IMG/VR virus record: IMGVR_UViG_3300042560_002642
Location: 1-49,946 of that record
DNA length: 49,946 nucleotides
Direction: 5' to 3' (one strand)
Origin: a virus
Below, piece after piece: positions 16,683 to 25,135 of the stretch. The notes beneath the pieces were generated by a model. It had not been told where the DNA came from, searched no databases, and saw only the letters and a program-made list of their open reading frames with translations. Both the position numbers and the translations under genes were made by a program. Numbering within the stretch: the first letter of the stretch is position 1; every line of letters starts with the position of its first letter.

Positions 16683-17893
16683 GCACGATAACATCAAACA
16701 AGGTGGCTCAGTTTTCCGGCGTTGCCCCGGGAGGCCTGAGAAAACATTTAGAGATTACGGGCCAGATGCCCAAAATCGAAATGTTCGTTTTCAGCCGGGA
16801 GGACCGGGTTACTCGCAAAATAAACCGATTTCTAAATTACAATTTTTCTTCGAATATGATGGTTCCGTCCGATTCTTTCTCTTTTGGATTCGTCGCAACC
16901 GATGGCCCCCCTCTTAACGAACAAATCCGAGAAGGGGACATAGTCACCATCAAAGCAAACAATGTTCAGCTTTTTGTCGGGCACGTAGATCAAACTGACG
17001 TTGAAACCGATGCAAATTACGGCGAAAAATCTCAAATCAGCGGTAGGGATTTTGTCGGACAACTCGAAGACCAAGACGCGGTTTCCATCGATTCAACTTT
17101 TAAAAAAGCAGACAATGTTTCCGTTGAGACAGCGGTGAAGTTTTATCTTGAAAACACCCAGCTTACCAAAGTTGTGATGAAGGACGCTCCGAGGGGCAGC
17201 TATTTGATTTCTGTAGAGCCCGGCGAAACAAAATTGGCCGTGATTCAAAGGTTCCTGGATTCGGTGAACTGCCTTCTTTGGCAAGATAGGCTAGGCAGAC
17301 TTTGTGTTGGTCGTCCTAATATGGCACAACAATCAAAAGGAACTTTTATTGTTTCCAGAGACAGAAGAAAGTCTAACGTCATCAGTATTAAGGTGACCCG
17401 CAGCTCAACTCAAATCCCAAACATCATGGTTCCGGTTTGGTCTGGTCAAGAAGTGGTCGCGGACAGAGTTCCGAAAGAGCAGAGGTTTCATAATTCCGCT
17501 TACGGCCCGGCAAGATTGTTGAAATTGGGCTATCGACTTCCTAAGTGTTATGTAACCTCAGCTCCAAACGCAGATTCACCCCAGGGACTTTCCGAAGTAA
17601 ACACTTTTCAAGTAGCAAAAGGCAGAGTTCTTGAGGCTTACGCAAAAAGAGAGCTCGCGCGAGCAAATATCAAAGAAATAACTGTTCAGGTTGTTGTTCC
17701 GGGGCACTTTAACGAGCTCGGCGAACCTTATCAGCCAGACACTATGTATTTTATTGATTACGACCGGGGTTCGATTAAGCGACTTATGTATTGTTACGCT
17801 GTTGAATTCTCAATGGACGAAAACGGCGGACAAATAAGCACCCTAACTTTTTGCAGACCGGGAGCAATCGTTTCCGATATCAAGGCACCATGA
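16679..17893 (+). CDS. Baseplate hub protein (Mu gp44 / gpD-like)
   Basis: A 404-aa protein in the position of Mu gp44, of the late control D / gp27-like hub family. Beta-rich hub features include DRVTRKINRFLNYNFSSNM near residue 40, REGDIVTIKANNVQLFVGHV (about 80-99) and SQISGRDFVGQLEDQDAV (about 119-136). The hub trimer connects the tube to the spike. It overlaps the next gene, the spike, by four bases. Confidence 0.8.
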   Translation: MSTITSNKVAQFSGVAPGGLRKHLEITGQMPKIEMFVFSREDRVTRKINRFLNYNFSSNMMVPSDSFSFGFVATDGPPLNEQIREGDIVTIKANNVQLFVGHVDQTDVETDANYGEKSQISGRDFVGQLEDQDAVSIDSTFKKADNVSVETAVKFYLENTQLTKVVMKDAPRGSYLISVEPGETKLAVIQRFLDSVNCLLWQDRLGRLCVGRPNMAQQSKGTFIVSRDRRKSNVISIKVTRSSTQIPNIMVPVWSGQEVVADRVPKEQRFHNSAYGPARLLKLGYRLPKCYVTSAPNADSPQGLSEVNTFQVAKGRVLEAYAKRELARANIKEITVQVVVPGHFNELGEPYQPDTMYFIDYDRGSIKRLMYCYAVEFSMDENGGQISTLTFCRPGAIVSDIKAP

Positions 17894-18453
17894 CAGACCC
17901 AAAAATTATAAAAATTATCAGGGACGAGGTGAAAAAGCAGGTGAATGTCATTCTGTCTGGGAGCGCGGGAGCGAATTCCGTTTCAGCAGAAACGATTGAC
18001 GACTTATATCCCGGATATCCTCCAATGCAGAACAGACCAATAATGCACCCATTCGGTTTGTCCTCAAGGGCTCCCCGGGGAACCATCAGCGTTACCGCCA
18101 GACAGGGAGAACACCCGGCTAACAGACTTGTTTTGGGGCACAGAGATTCGGCAAGACCAAACGTAGAATCTGGCGAAGTTCAATTATACAACCAGTACGG
18201 GCAAGCGATTTATTTGAAAAACGGAACGGTTCATGTAGGAACAGCTTCGGCAAATAATCCGGCTGTCGTCGGAAACGAATTGAAGGCGATGTTAGAAAGC
18301 TTGATTGATGCTATTGCGAATCACACCCATATAGGGAATTTGGGGATTCCAACGGCTCCCCCTATTCAGGCGGGAACTTTTAGCAGCATTAAGAGCTCGA
18401 ATGTCAGCAACGACAAAATTCTTTCTCAAAAAGTTTTTTTGATTAAGGGGTAA
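17890..18453 (+). CDS. Baseplate spike protein (Mu gp45-like)
   Basis: A 187-aa protein resembling Mu gp45 / P2 V puncturing spikes: an N-terminal OB-like part with YPPMQNRPIMHPFGLSSRAP, then GEVQLYNQYGQAIYLKNGT and a C-terminal helix ending NHTHIGNLGIPTAPP. NHTH resembles the metal-binding motif common in such proteins. The start at 17890 is chosen because it overlaps the hub stop (ATGA). It punctures the outer membrane at the tail tip. Confidence 0.8.
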   Translation: MTDPKIIKIIRDEVKKQVNVILSGSAGANSVSAETIDDLYPGYPPMQNRPIMHPFGLSSRAPRGTISVTARQGEHPANRLVLGHRDSARPNVESGEVQLYNQYGQAIYLKNGTVHVGTASANNPAVVGNELKAMLESLIDAIANHTHIGNLGIPTAPPIQAGTFSSIKSSNVSNDKILSQKVFLIKG

Positions 18454-18455
18454 TT

Positions 18456-18626
18456 ATGCCAGCAAGCGAACAACAACTTGCACAACAACTTAAAGCAGAA
18501 ATTATCACCCAGATGAACATAAAGTTTGAGGTTGCCGATGGTGATAAAATGGACAAGTACGCGGAGGCTATGGCAAAGGCTATAGCGAAAATCTTGGTTC
18601 AAAATCAAAGCCAGGGAGGCGGATGA
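18456..18626 (+). CDS. Small baseplate-region protein (56 aa)
   Basis: ATG 18456 follows AAGGGG, and the frame runs to TGA 18624-18626, overlapping the next start (ATGA). The product is helical and rich in Gln, Ala and Lys (MPASEQQLAQQLKAEIITQM). Similar short genes between gp45-like and gp46-like genes occur in other phages, but I cannot name a family. Confidence 0.65.
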   Translation: MPASEQQLAQQLKAEIITQMNIKFEVADGDKMDKYAEAMAKAIAKILVQNQSQGGG

Positions 18627-18997
18627 TGGCTCAGAATTGGCTCATTAACCCAGCGACTGGAGATTATGTTATTGAAAACGGAAAGCCGGTCGAAACAGAT
18701 TCTCTACAGGTTCCGGCCTATTTTAGACTTAAAACTCCCCGGGGAAAGTGGTTGTACGCTCCCGATGACAAATTCGGCTCCACGTTTTACACTTTGAAAA
18801 AAAGAACCAGCCAGGACGCGTCAGCTATTGAGCGAATCGCCGAAAACGCGGTTCAGCCCATTTTAGACGATGGGCGCGCTCGCGAGGCGGTAATCGAAAC
18901 AACCGTATCAAGCAGAAGTGAAGTTGGTTTGAGCACCACCCTTCAGTCCGAAAGCGGTTCCCTCGATACATTAATTTTGCCCAAACTAGGAGCATGA
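18623..18997 (+). CDS. Baseplate protein, gp25/Mu gp46-like
   Basis: A 124-aa protein in the Mu gp46 (GPW/gp25-like wedge) position. It contains FRLKTPRGKWLYAPDDKFGS (about residues 34-53), the substrate-like motif of Mu gp46 proteins, then a helix with EAVIETTVSS and a strand. Wedges join the spike-hub to the gp47-like protein, whose gene follows five bases later. Confidence 0.8.
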   Translation: MMAQNWLINPATGDYVIENGKPVETDSLQVPAYFRLKTPRGKWLYAPDDKFGSTFYTLKKRTSQDASAIERIAENAVQPILDDGRAREAVIETTVSSRSEVGLSTTLQSESGSLDTLILPKLGA

Positions 18998-19001
18998 AAA
19001 T

Positions 19002-20201
19002 ATGGCACTAGAATATAAAACGCCTGAAGAAATAGCAGATCAATACCTTCTTTGGCTAAAAACTCTCAAACCCGAAGTAAATATCGACCAAACGGATTCG
19101 GACTGGTGGATTCGAGCTCAGGTAATCGGCGGGGTTTTTTCGGGAATATATGCGGATCAATTCCGAATCGCTGACGACGCCTTTCCTCAGAGCGCGCGAA
19201 GAGAGGCCCTTGAAAGGCACCTGTTTCTTTATTTCAACGAAGGGTTCACGCAGCCAACAAGAGCGGTTGGAAATTTAATTTTGACCGGGCAACCGAATTC
19301 GACGGTTCCGATTTCAACTCTTTTCACTTACGAACCCAACGGTAACACCTACCTGTCAACCGAGGCGGTGAGTTTCGGTGCTGCGACAAGCGCGGTTGTT
19401 CCTGTTCAATCTGTAAACGTAGGACAAGCACAAAATTTGTTGGAGGGTGCGGAATTGACCTTAGCGACCCCTCCTGCCGGAGTCGATCCGACCGCGACTG
19501 TTTACGGAGCTGCTCTTTCGGACGCTCGTGACGTCGAAACCAACGAACAAGCAGCCGCTAGGATTCTGACTCAGGTAAGAACCCCTCTCGCTGGAGGGAA
19601 AGAATCGGATTATGTTCAGTTTGCTTTAAGCGCCGACGATTCGGTGGTTAGTGCAAACGTAATTAAACACCCGTTCGGTTTTGGTAGCGTTGGGGTGGTG
19701 ATTACCGCCGGGACAACAGACATTGATTACGCCTTAGACAACAACGAGCCGATTGTTTTGATTCCTTCTCAATTTTTGATTGATAAAGTTCAGGCCTATA
19801 TTGACACCCAAAGACCGCTCACAGATTGCGCGACTGTTTTTGCCCCGGTTAGCGTTCCGATCGACGTCACTGTTTCTGTTAAATATTCTCAAGGCACCGG
19901 CAGCACAGTTTTGTCGAACCAAACTCTTACTCAAGAAGAACTCGTCAAAAGAGAAGTTAGCCGAGCCATTTACAAAACTCCTCCCGGAGGCCGACAAATT
20001 GGCGGTTCTGGTTTTGTGGTCGCGGCTGAAATAGAGAAGGTTCTTGATTCTTCTCTTGGGGACGCTCCCTATACCGCCGGAACTTACGCGCAGATGTTGG
20101 TGGATCGTCGAGTTTCAGATTTGTCCATTGCTGATGCAAATTATCAGTTGCTCGGAAACGAAATCGCAATTCCGGGAACTATCACGGTGGTTGAGCTCTA
20201 A
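19002..20201 (+). CDS. Baseplate wedge protein J (gp47-like)
   Basis: A 399-aa protein of the baseplate J / Mu gp47 family. Recognisable parts are an N-terminal helix bundle ending SARREALERHLFLYF, the strand region with GNLILTGQPNSTVPI (about residues 88-102), ARILTQVRTPLAGGKESDYV (about 185-204) and the PIDVTVSVKYSQG domain (about 286-298). It forms the wedge together with the gp46- and gp48-like proteins next to it. Its stop overlaps the next start (TAATG). Confidence 0.88.
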   Translation: MALEYKTPEEIADQYLLWLKTLKPEVNIDQTDSDWWIRAQVIGGVFSGIYADQFRIADDAFPQSARREALERHLFLYFNEGFTQPTRAVGNLILTGQPNSTVPISTLFTYEPNGNTYLSTEAVSFGAATSAVVPVQSVNVGQAQNLLEGAELTLATPPAGVDPTATVYGAALSDARDVETNEQAAARILTQVRTPLAGGKESDYVQFALSADDSVVSANVIKHPFGFGSVGVVITAGTTDIDYALDNNEPIVLIPSQFLIDKVQAYIDTQRPLTDCATVFAPVSVPIDVTVSVKYSQGTGSTVLSNQTLTQEELVKREVSRAIYKTPPGGRQIGGSGFVVAAEIEKVLDSSLGDAPYTAGTYAQMLVDRRVSDLSIADANYQLLGNEIAIPGTITVVEL

Positions 20202-20971
20202 TGGCAAAATTTCTTACAAAAGAAGAACTGTATCGACTGTTACAAAGAGAACTCCCGCCGGGCGTTTATCCGGACGGCTCTCCCGAAAAAAGTTATTCCA
20301 CCGCTGACATGGATTCGGTGGCCGATGTCGTTGCGAGCGGATACGCGAACGCCAAAAAAATCTATGACAATTATTGGCCCAGAACCGCTGACGAGCAGCT
20401 AGATAAGTGGGAAATTCTCGCCTTCGGTAAGTTGCTCGACAAGAGCCTTAGCCTTTCCGAGAGAAGAGATCGAACCGAACAGAAATTACGAACAAAAAAA
20501 GGCATTACCAAGACTGACGTTTTAAACACTGTTCTAGCCACCATTGGCACCGACAAACTTGTCGATATTGTAGAGCTGTCTAACGAAACCGGAACTTGGC
20601 TTTTGAATTTTTCGGAGCTGGGAATCAACAGCATACTGAACAACACAAACGGGGTCGACGTTGTTGGATTTGGCCCTTGTGAACAAGATTACGCTGCTTA
20701 CGGAAAAACCGCCGAAGAGTGGGCGCAGATGCGATATGAAGCCTATACATACGAAATTCGCGTTTATGGATATTATCTAACAGAAAATGATGTTTTTAAT
20801 CTTGATTCGGCTCTAAAAACCGCCGAACCGATGCGCTGCAACAGGGTAGTGATTGACGGGCTGAATCCAGAGACTATGCTAGGGTCTAACTACGCAGGTT
20901 TTGTTTCTTTTTTGACCGAGAGCGGTGATACACTAATCACTGAATCTCAAGATAATTTAGGACTTGGATAA
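20201..20971 (+). CDS. Baseplate wedge/tail protein (Mu gp48-like)
   Basis: A 256-aa protein in the Mu gp48 (DUF2313 / tail protein I) position. The N-terminal region LLQRELPPGVYPD, a heptad-like helix LDKWEILAFGKLLDKSLSLS and the repeat-like REQKLRTKKG-type helix fit the family. The C-terminal part is unlike the usual and includes a short fibre-docking-like stretch. It lies between gp47-like and two fibre-like genes, and overlaps its neighbours by one base (TAATG). Confidence 0.7.
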   Translation: MAKFLTKEELYRLLQRELPPGVYPDGSPEKSYSTADMDSVADVVASGYANAKKIYDNYWPRTADEQLDKWEILAFGKLLDKSLSLSERRDRTEQKLRTKKGITKTDVLNTVLATIGTDKLVDIVELSNETGTWLLNFSELGINSILNNTNGVDVVGFGPCEQDYAAYGKTAEEWAQMRYEAYTYEIRVYGYYLTENDVFNLDSALKTAEPMRCNRVVIDGLNPETMLGSNYAGFVSFLTESGDTLITESQDNLGLG

Positions 20972-21546
20972 TGGCTAATATAAAAATCACAGGGCTGAAC
21001 GAGTTGTTAAATTCTGGTTTGGCGACCAATGACGTTCTACCCGTTGTTGACGTTAGCGTTCCAGAAACAAAAAAAATTGCTGTCTCTGAGCTCGACAAGA
21101 GATACAAAGAACCCACCGAAACCCTTTCCGAGCAGGTCACAGTTAACACGCTTGATATCGATGCTTTAAAACAAGGTAACACTTTTGTCGTCGCTCCTCC
21201 GGTCGGTTCCGAATCGACAACCACAACAACGACCGCAACCGCGACCACCCTTGCTACCGCGCCTATTGCTTTAGGAAAGGCTAGTTTACTTACGGCCAAG
21301 GTCACGGCTCGGCGAACCGCCGGAGCCGGTTCCTCGGGTGATTCCTGCTGTTTTTTGCTCAGAACAAAAGCGAAGAATGTCGGAGGAACGGTGACGGTTC
21401 TCAGCACTGTTTGTGAACAATGGAAAGACGTTGATGCTTGGGATGCTTATTTAGAGGTTGTTGGTGCGAGCGTTGCTGTAAAAGTCGTCGGAGCGGCCTC
21501 GACCACGATTGACTGGAAATCAAACGTAGAACTTCAAACGGTATAA
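20971..21546 (+). CDS. Tail fibre-associated protein with a shared C-terminal domain
   Basis: A 191-aa protein. The N-terminus (NIKITGLNELLNSGLATNDV) resembles fibre-attachment segments of the form found in many phage tail proteins. A Thr-rich linker (ESTTTTTTATATTLAT) leads to a C-terminal beta domain of about 90 residues, which is repeated in the next gene (GSSGDS then LRTKAKNVGGTV here, LKTKAKNISGTA there). It likely forms part of a short fibre or its tip. Coupled to the gp48-like gene. Confidence 0.65.
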   Translation: MANIKITGLNELLNSGLATNDVLPVVDVSVPETKKIAVSELDKRYKEPTETLSEQVTVNTLDIDALKQGNTFVVAPPVGSESTTTTTTATATTLATAPIALGKASLLTAKVTARRTAGAGSSGDSCCFLLRTKAKNVGGTVTVLSTVCEQWKDVDAWDAYLEVVGASVAVKVVGAASTTIDWKSNVELQTV

Positions 21547-21548
21547 AA

Positions 21549-22961
21549 ATGGACGATCAAACCCAAATATTTAATTTTTACAGACGGTATAAATGGACAG
21601 CCGAAGACTTCGAGGATTTACAGTCTGCGCTTTTAAATTTGCCGAGAAACACTATTCAGGGTTTGGCTGGAGCTGCCGTTTTCGAGGGTTTTACAATAGT
21701 TCCGAACGGCGCGAATCTTGAATTAACTGCCAGCTCCGGGGTTGCCGTTTCCCCTACCGGGTATCTTTGCGTTAAAACAGTTTCAACCGCAAATTCCATT
21801 TCTGAAGTAGACGGACCATCCGGGGACGTCCGGAAAGATTTGATTGTCGTTAGGCCTCTTGAGGTTGAGGATACGGAAATCACCAACCCTTCGAACGCGT
21901 TTGAACAAGTAAATTTAAAAACTAAGCTTCAATGTGAAGTCGTTGTTCTTGAGGGAGAAGAATCGAACGCTCCGGAATACCCTTCGGTTGGCCCCAACGA
22001 CGTTGTTCTTTGCGGGGTTCGAGTTCAGGGCGGACAAACCGCTCTAAATGAACATGATGTTGATTTTTCTGTTCGAGACATCATCGGAAAAAATTCGCTG
22101 ATAAAAAAGAATCACCAACGATTTGACGACCGGCTCCTGCCAACCAAAGCAGACCGAAAAACCGTCACGATTAAGCCTTCGCAGCTAGAAGGACCATCCC
22201 CAAGGATGTTCAGCTACGTTTCCGAAAGCCCAAGCATTTTCCCGAAAAACAGTTTGGGTGAATACAATCCCTATGAAACTAATATCAATCTTGAAACAGG
22301 AGAAATCACCGGAGGCGACCAAGTTTCTCCAGACTTTACGCCAACAATTCCCGGGAGCGGTTCTTTTGTCGTTGCTTGCATCTCTTTAAGCCCAGAAGAC
22401 GAGCTCGTTGTTACATACGGAGAAGAGGGCACCAGGACAGAATGTTTTGACGGGATAAAAAATCAGCTAGACGAAGGCCCGGGCAGCGTTTTGATCGAAG
22501 GCGGAACAAAGCCCATCGCGTTTTGCGTAATCGGTTCTTACAATTCTGCGGAAATTTCTGAGCTTGATATCATTGATGCCAGAAGCACAGGCGGCGGAGG
22601 AGGAGCCGGAGGGTTTAAGGTTTCTCAGTATTCTAAAGACACTACAAACGACAGCCCGCAAGCGATTGCCACGATTCCAATTCAATCAGGCAAAGTGATG
22701 TCTGTTGTCGCTAAAATAACCGGAAAGAGAATATCCGGAACTGGTTCAAGCGGCGATTCCGCGTTTTATGTTTTAAAAACCAAAGCGAAAAACATTTCCG
22801 GGACTGCTTCGGTCGCTTCAATCACCGCCGAGGAATTCGAAGACGTCGCCGGGTGGGACGCGAGAATTATCACCAGCGCCGACAATTTGATTGTTCAGGT
22901 CGTGGGCGCAGTCGGAACAAATATCGAATGGAGGGCTGCGATAGAGACGCAATCCTTCTAA
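21549..22961 (+). CDS. Tail fibre protein (470 aa)
   Basis: The N-terminal 200 residues resemble baseplate-attached fibre proteins: FNFYRRYKWTAEDFEDLQ, a beta part with GFTIVPNGANLELTASSGVAV, and DLIVVRPLE. A helix-poor shaft follows, then a Gly linker (RSTGGGGGAGGFK), and a C-terminal domain homologous to the one in the preceding gene. It probably extends from the baseplate as receptor-binding fibre. The stop is two bases before the aminotransferase start. Confidence 0.7.
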   Translation: MDDQTQIFNFYRRYKWTAEDFEDLQSALLNLPRNTIQGLAGAAVFEGFTIVPNGANLELTASSGVAVSPTGYLCVKTVSTANSISEVDGPSGDVRKDLIVVRPLEVEDTEITNPSNAFEQVNLKTKLQCEVVVLEGEESNAPEYPSVGPNDVVLCGVRVQGGQTALNEHDVDFSVRDIIGKNSLIKKNHQRFDDRLLPTKADRKTVTIKPSQLEGPSPRMFSYVSESPSIFPKNSLGEYNPYETNINLETGEITGGDQVSPDFTPTIPGSGSFVVACISLSPEDELVVTYGEEGTRTECFDGIKNQLDEGPGSVLIEGGTKPIAFCVIGSYNSAEISELDIIDARSTGGGGGAGGFKVSQYSKDTTNDSPQAIATIPIQSGKVMSVVAKITGKRISGTGSSGDSAFYVLKTKAKNISGTASVASITAEEFEDVAGWDARIITSADNLIVQVVGAVGTNIEWRAAIETQSF

Positions 22962-22963
22962 TC

Positions 22964-24001
22964 ATGATACCTCTATTAAAACCAGAGTTTCCCAACTTAA
23001 AGGCCGTTGAAAAAATTTTCAGCACCGCCTATCGAAAAAGAGTATTCACAAATTTTGGTGATTTGTTTTATGAGTGCGTAAAGCAGCTTTCCAATTTAAT
23101 GAATGGAGAGGCTCTCCCGGTTACTTCTGGAACTACGGCTATCAGCGCCGCTCTTGCGACGATGAACGCCAAAGGAAAAAGAGTGGCGATGCCAGACTAC
23201 ACTCACTCTGGAACTCTTCTCGGAATCATACAAGCTCAGGCCAACCCGGTTCTATTCGGCGTCGAAACCGATTCTTGGATCATTTCTCTCAATGACCTGA
23301 AAAAACATTCTGACAAATATGACATGGTTGTTGTGGTTTCTCCGTTCGGATACGAAGTAAATTTTGATGAATTTGAGGAATTTTCCGTAAAACACAAAAA
23401 GCCGATTGTTTACGACCTGGCCGGATGCTTTGGGAATTTCCGAGAAACAATAAACCCCCGTTGTTATTCTTTTCACGCCACCAAAAATTTTTCTGTCGGC
23501 GAAGGCGGTTGCGTTGTTCTGCCGGACACGAAAATGTGGTTCCAGGCCCAAAAAATAATCAACTTCGGGACGAACTTAGACAGGTCTCTGATTGGCGACA
23601 CCGGAGCAAACTGGAAAGTGGACGAGCTGCGCTGCGCTCTCATATTGGCAATGCTTCAGCCGGAATCGTTTGCCAGGGTGGAAAGAAAAGTAAATGTCAA
23701 AAACGCGCTGTTGGACTTTTACGAATCAGAAACAAAAAAATATGTGCCCCCGGGCGCTAAACATACCAGCCTTTGTGTGCTTGGTGGGTTTACTCAAAAA
23801 AAGATTGAAGAACAGATGTTTAAAAAGGGAATTCAGGTCAAGCCCTATTACCCCCTTCTTTCAAAGATGCCAAGCCTTGCTCATATAGACCGGGTGACAA
23901 CCTCCCCCCCGGACATGGAAACTTGCGTAGCCTTACCAAGCGACGTGTTAATCCATGAAGCTTATTCAGTGGTACAATCTCTCAATGATCTCACTCCCTA
24001 G
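22964..24001 (+). CDS. DegT/DnrJ/EryC1/StrS-family sugar aminotransferase
   Basis: A 345-aa PLP-dependent enzyme. The start at 22964 is chosen because IPLLKPEFPNL is the family N-terminus; upstream sequence belongs to the fibre gene. Visible features are TSGTTAISAAL (cofactor phosphate site, about residues 55-65), YDLAGCFGNF (about 155-164) and the Lys of SFHATKNFSVGEGG that binds PLP. These enzymes transfer an amino group to 3- or 4-keto dTDP/UDP sugars. With rmlB and the acetyltransferase (24518) it suggests an N-acetylated aminodeoxy sugar. It sits just after fibre genes. Confidence 0.85.
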   Translation: MIPLLKPEFPNLKAVEKIFSTAYRKRVFTNFGDLFYECVKQLSNLMNGEALPVTSGTTAISAALATMNAKGKRVAMPDYTHSGTLLGIIQAQANPVLFGVETDSWIISLNDLKKHSDKYDMVVVVSPFGYEVNFDEFEEFSVKHKKPIVYDLAGCFGNFRETINPRCYSFHATKNFSVGEGGCVVLPDTKMWFQAQKIINFGTNLDRSLIGDTGANWKVDELRCALILAMLQPESFARVERKVNVKNALLDFYESETKKYVPPGAKHTSLCVLGGFTQKKIEEQMFKKGIQVKPYYPLLSKMPSLAHIDRVTTSPPDMETCVALPSDVLIHEAYSVVQSLNDLTP

Positions 24002-24257
24002 TCACACAGTTCTTTTGGCTGTAACTGGTTTTTGTTTTTCTGGTTTGATTTATGTAAACATTTTTTTCATTAAAAAATTGATTGAAAAAATTGACACCGC
24101 GTCTTCTCGCGCGGCCCGGGCGCTAGACAACATTACGATGATTTCCGGTCAGCTTGGAGAAATTAAGTCTGAAATAAAAGAACTTCGGCACGTTGCAGTT
24201 GAAGTGGCAGTGTTAAAGGCAACCCTTGATCTCACCGATACTGTGGGTGAAGCTTAA
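23985..24257 (+). CDS. Small membrane protein with coiled coil (90 aa)
   Basis: The ATG at 23985 lies 17 bases inside the aminotransferase 3' end. The product has one membrane segment (about residues 7-28, VLLAVTGFCFSGLIYVNIFF) followed by a long charged helix with heptads (GQLGEIKSEIKELRH). This form occurs in small phage membrane proteins near lysis genes, including i-spanin-like or holin-associated proteins. Its end overlaps the HNH gene on the other strand by 45 bases. Confidence 0.6.
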   Translation: MISLPSHTVLLAVTGFCFSGLIYVNIFFIKKLIEKIDTASSRAARALDNITMISGQLGEIKSEIKELRHVAVEVAVLKATLDLTDTVGEA

Positions 24258-24521
24258 CTTTCCCCTTTCCCAACCCCACCCCATTGCTTTCAGTTTCATT
24301 GCGAAGTGAGGATATTTGTAGAAAAACCGGCTCCAGCCGATCGTGTGCCATTCGGTGTGATGTTCTCTGCACTTGGCTACGACATTCCAAATTCTGTCGT
24401 CCCCACCGGCTCCTCTGCTTGTAATGTGCGAAGGGTCGGCTGGTCTTTTTCCGCACACCCAACAGGCCTCTTTTCGTCTTGTTTCAAGAACGGCGTTGTC
24501 TTTTTTTCTTTTTGGTTTCAC
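24213..24521 (-). CDS. HNH-like endonuclease
   Basis: A zinc HNH-type protein of about 102 aa when started at GTG 24521, which overlaps the upstream acetyltransferase stop (GTGA); a TTG at 24593 would add 24 residues. Cys20 and Cys23 in CWVCG, His32 in DPSHIT, Cys51, His54/His55 and His59 in CREHHTEWH form a metal and active site pattern. Phage HNH proteins act in packaging, recombination or homing. It is far from terminase and is paired with a sugar gene, so the role is open. Confidence 0.65.
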   Translation of the reverse strand: MKPKRKKDNAVLETRRKEACWVCGKRPADPSHITSRGAGGDDRIWNVVAKCREHHTEWHTIGWSRFFYKYPHFAMKLKAMGWGWERGKLSFTHSIGEIKGCL

Positions 24522-25069
24522 TTTAGTAGTTTCAAGCAATTTTTTGTCCTCATTTTTTTTTCTACAGCCGGAGAACCCCAGGCCATAGTCCAAGGCGAAA
24601 TTGTTTGATTTGTTCTGGTGCAGCTCATAGCGCCGAGCACGCTACCTTCTCCCATGATTGTTCCTGGCATTACACAACAATGTGCTGTGATATGAGAGTG
24701 TTTCTTCATGAGAATCGGAGCATAAAAAACATTCGTTTTATCAACCCCGTTTTGTGGGCCAATCAAATAATCTCCAGTAAAGTCGTCGCTGGCAGAAATC
24801 AAAGTCGAACCGAAAGATATTGTGCAGTAATCCTCAATGTCAATTCCGCCGCCGCAGGAAAGAGTTACTCGCGATGCTATGTGGATATTGTTTCCCAGTT
24901 TCAAATATCCCTTCATCGACAAGATGATACACCCCGCATCAATCCTAACGTTGTCGCCTATTTCGATCTCTTCAGCGCCAACTATCACAACGCTGCGGTC
25001 TATCAAAACCCGCTCCCCCCTTTTTTTGAATCCGGCTTTTATCAATTCTTCGGTGGTAAAAAAAGGCAT
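24518..25069 (-). CDS. Left-handed beta-helix (hexapeptide) O- or N-acetyltransferase
   Basis: A 183-aa protein with hexapeptide repeats (IVGAEEIEIGDNVRIDAG, YLKLGNNIHIASRVTLSCGG, VMPGTIMGEGSVLGA) like WbbJ/maltose acetyltransferases. The probable catalytic His is in HSHITAHCCV. The start at 25069 has an AGAGAGG site; upstream in-frame extension is poor. The enzyme uses acetyl-CoA. With the aminotransferase gene nearby it could make an acetamido sugar (QdtC/FdtC-like step), but the substrate is inferred. It is coupled to the HNH gene. Confidence 0.8.
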   Translation of the reverse strand: MPFFTTEELIKAGFKKRGERVLIDRSVVIVGAEEIEIGDNVRIDAGCIILSMKGYLKLGNNIHIASRVTLSCGGGIDIEDYCTISFGSTLISASDDFTGDYLIGPQNGVDKTNVFYAPILMKKHSHITAHCCVMPGTIMGEGSVLGAMSCTRTNQTISPWTMAWGSPAVEKKMRTKNCLKLLK

Positions 25070-25095
25070 AGGCAACCTCTCTTTGAAATGTCCCA

Positions 25096-25104
25096 TGATA
25101 TAAT
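25096..25104 (+). promoter_or_regulatory. Extended -10 promoter for the holin cassette
   Basis: TGATATAAT is a perfect TATAAT with an upstream TGN. No good -35 is seen. Transcription would start near 25111, 25 bases before the ATG at 25136, which has AAGGAG. Confidence 0.6.
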
Positions 25105-25135
25105 GATACCCTAATCCCACAAGGAGACTTAAACA

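Noticed and set aside
22853-22963. Longer N-terminus for the sugar aminotransferase
   Set aside because: This stretch overlaps the fibre gene 3' end and does not resemble the family; the family starts at ATG 22964.
24605-25114. Plus-strand reading frame opposite the acetyltransferase
   Set aside because: The minus strand encodes clear hexapeptide repeats with a ribosome site; the plus frame has no family features.
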